Assembly (NCBI GenBank): GCA_025361105.1
Contig: JANYAW010000279.1
Coordinates: 1 to 6,992, forward strand
Direction of reading: 5' to 3'
DNA: 6,992 nucleotides
From: Rhodocyclaceae bacterium
GTDB taxonomy: Bacteria; Pseudomonadota; Gammaproteobacteria; Burkholderiales; Rhodocyclaceae
Below are positions 6,534-6,992 of this stretch, piece after piece. The position numbers and the translations under genes were made by a program. Under the pieces are notes generated by a model. The model was not told where the DNA came from. It did not search any database and saw only the letters and a list, made by a program, of their open reading frames with translations. Within the stretch, counting starts at the first letter, position 1. Every line of letters starts with the position of its first letter.

Positions 6534-6992
6534 TCAGCCAGAAATCAGACGATTGATGTCGTTGTAAAAAGCAAAGCTCATCAAGATCGCAAGGAATACC
6601 AAACCGAGCCGTTGCCCGTATTCCATGGCACGCTCACTGAGCGGCCCGCCTTTGATGAACTCAGCAAAATAATACAGCAAATGCCCCCCATCTAGCACTG
6701 GAATTGGCAGCAAATTGAGCACGCCAAGACTGATACTGATGAGCGCAAGGAAGCCCAGATAGTAGGCGAGACCGAGGCTCGCCGATTGCCCGGCATAGTC
6801 AGCAATTGTTACCGGACCGGAAATATTCTTTAAGGATATTTCGCCCAGCAACATGCGCCCCATCATCCGCAGAGTCAGTATCGAGGTATCCCAAGTTCTG
6901 GTCACTGCACGGTTCAAGGCTTCGAGCGGCGGATAACTTACGGTTACAAATCGAGCTTCAAACGCATTGCGATCTTCCTTACCTTGGATGCC
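6534..6992 (-). CDS. rseP: Site-2 zinc metalloprotease RseP, C-terminal part (cut by window edge)
   Basis: Inner-membrane intramembrane protease. In the sigma-E cascade it makes the second cut in the anti-sigma factor RseA, and it also clears signal-peptide remnants. The frame is open from the high-coordinate edge to the TGA at 6536-6534, giving 152 visible residues against about 450 in the whole protein. The HExxH zinc site and most of the PDZ region lie outside the window. Visible: the membrane-associated segment before TM3, GEISLKNISGPVTIA (residues ~50-64), which resembles the corresponding E. coli stretch; a hydrophobic segment LAYYLGFLALISISLGVLNLL; then NLLPIPVLDGGHL with the LDG aspartate (codon 6692-6690), the third zinc ligand of site-2 proteases; IKGGPLSERAMEYGQRLG; and a last transmembrane helix LGLVFLAILMSFAFYNDINR. 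The start codon is off-window; an in-frame TTG at 6917 is an internal Leu codon, not a start. The gene sits directly before bamA, as in many proteobacteria. Confidence 0.97.
   Translation of the reverse strand, partial: GIQGKEDRNAFEARFVTVSYPPLEALNRAVTRTWDTSILTLRMMGRMLLGEISLKNISGPVTIADYAGQSASLGLAYYLGFLALISISLGVLNLLPIPVLDGGHLLYYFAEFIKGGPLSERAMEYGQRLGLVFLAILMSFAFYNDINRLISG
6820..6842. repeat. 23-bp imperfect palindrome inside rseP
   Basis: Arms GAAATATTCTT (6820-6830) and AAGGATATTTC (6832-6842) flank a single central T at 6831. Ten of the eleven arm positions are complementary; the one exception is T6827 facing G6835, a wobble pair in RNA. It is AT-rich against its surroundings and lies in codons for the conserved EISLKNIS stretch of RseP. 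It could be a protein-binding site, an mRNA hairpin, or chance. Confidence 0.6.

Noticed and set aside
6893..6898. GAACTT on the coding strand inside rseP, resembling a sigma-E -35 element ahead of bamA
   Set aside because: No convincing -10 element lies at the usual 15-17 base spacing (the nearest TCTG is too far). A six-base match alone is expected by chance in this much sequence.
6534..6917. Treating the TTG at 6917 as the start of a separate small membrane protein of 127 residues
   Set aside because: The frame continues open to the window edge, with sequence that matches the RseP C-terminal region. This is the tail of a longer gene, not an independent small gene.
1..6992. A mobile element, defence system, CRISPR array or other accessory island
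   Set aside because: Every stretch is accounted for by eight conserved envelope/lipid A/RNase genes in a well-known order, with no gap above 28 bases, no transposase or integrase frame and no spaced repeats.

Overview
All genes in this window lie on the minus strand and form one tightly packed stretch of the outer-membrane biogenesis / lipid A gene cluster of a Gram-negative proteobacterium. Read in the direction of transcription (high to low coordinates) the order is rseP (3' part) - bamA - skp/ompH - lpxD - fabZ - lpxA - lpxB - rnhB (5' part). Enterobacteria share this order, but the protein sequences, BamA in particular (for example the PGRRVYVRRINI and RQLESSWYD stretches), read as betaproteobacterial. 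Burkholderiales, perhaps near Oxalobacteraceae, is my best guess from memory of the families; I could not run a search. Base composition is moderate and looks even throughout, with no mobile element, tRNA, rRNA, CRISPR array or foreign-looking island.

Layout: 6992-6534 holds the C-terminal 152 residues of the site-2 protease RseP, open at the window edge. 6529-4190 is BamA, the 779-residue core of the beta-barrel assembly machine. 4161-3652 is the periplasmic chaperone Skp. 3638-2589 is LpxD, 2592-2104 FabZ, 2088-1315 LpxA and 1315-173 LpxB. 173-1 is the first 57 codons of ribonuclease HII, cut by the window edge. The largest gap between genes is 28 bases and three gene pairs overlap (1, 1 and 4 bases). 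There is no room for an intergenic promoter or terminator, so the genes are most simply read as one polycistronic unit that enters and leaves the window.

How the genes work together: FabZ makes enoyl-ACPs from 3-hydroxyacyl-ACPs. LpxA and LpxD draw on that same 3-hydroxyacyl-ACP pool to acylate UDP-GlcNAc and its deacetylated product, and LpxB condenses two products into the lipid A disaccharide. BamA and Skp deliver and fold outer-membrane proteins into the membrane whose outer leaflet is that lipid A. RseP is the intramembrane protease of the envelope-stress (sigma-E) cascade that watches over the process. RNase HII is a replication/repair enzyme that rides at the end of the visible cluster.

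I found no undescribed system. The most informative observations are: (1) a Phe in LpxA at the position of the E. coli acyl-chain ruler Gly173, and a Phe in LpxD at the position of the E. coli ruler Met290, together suggesting lipid A acyl chains shorter than C14; (2) a near-perfect 23-base palindrome inside rseP; (3) an exact 8-base tandem duplication that starts at the bamA stop codon; (4) translational coupling with poor Shine-Dalgarno sequences at most junctions.
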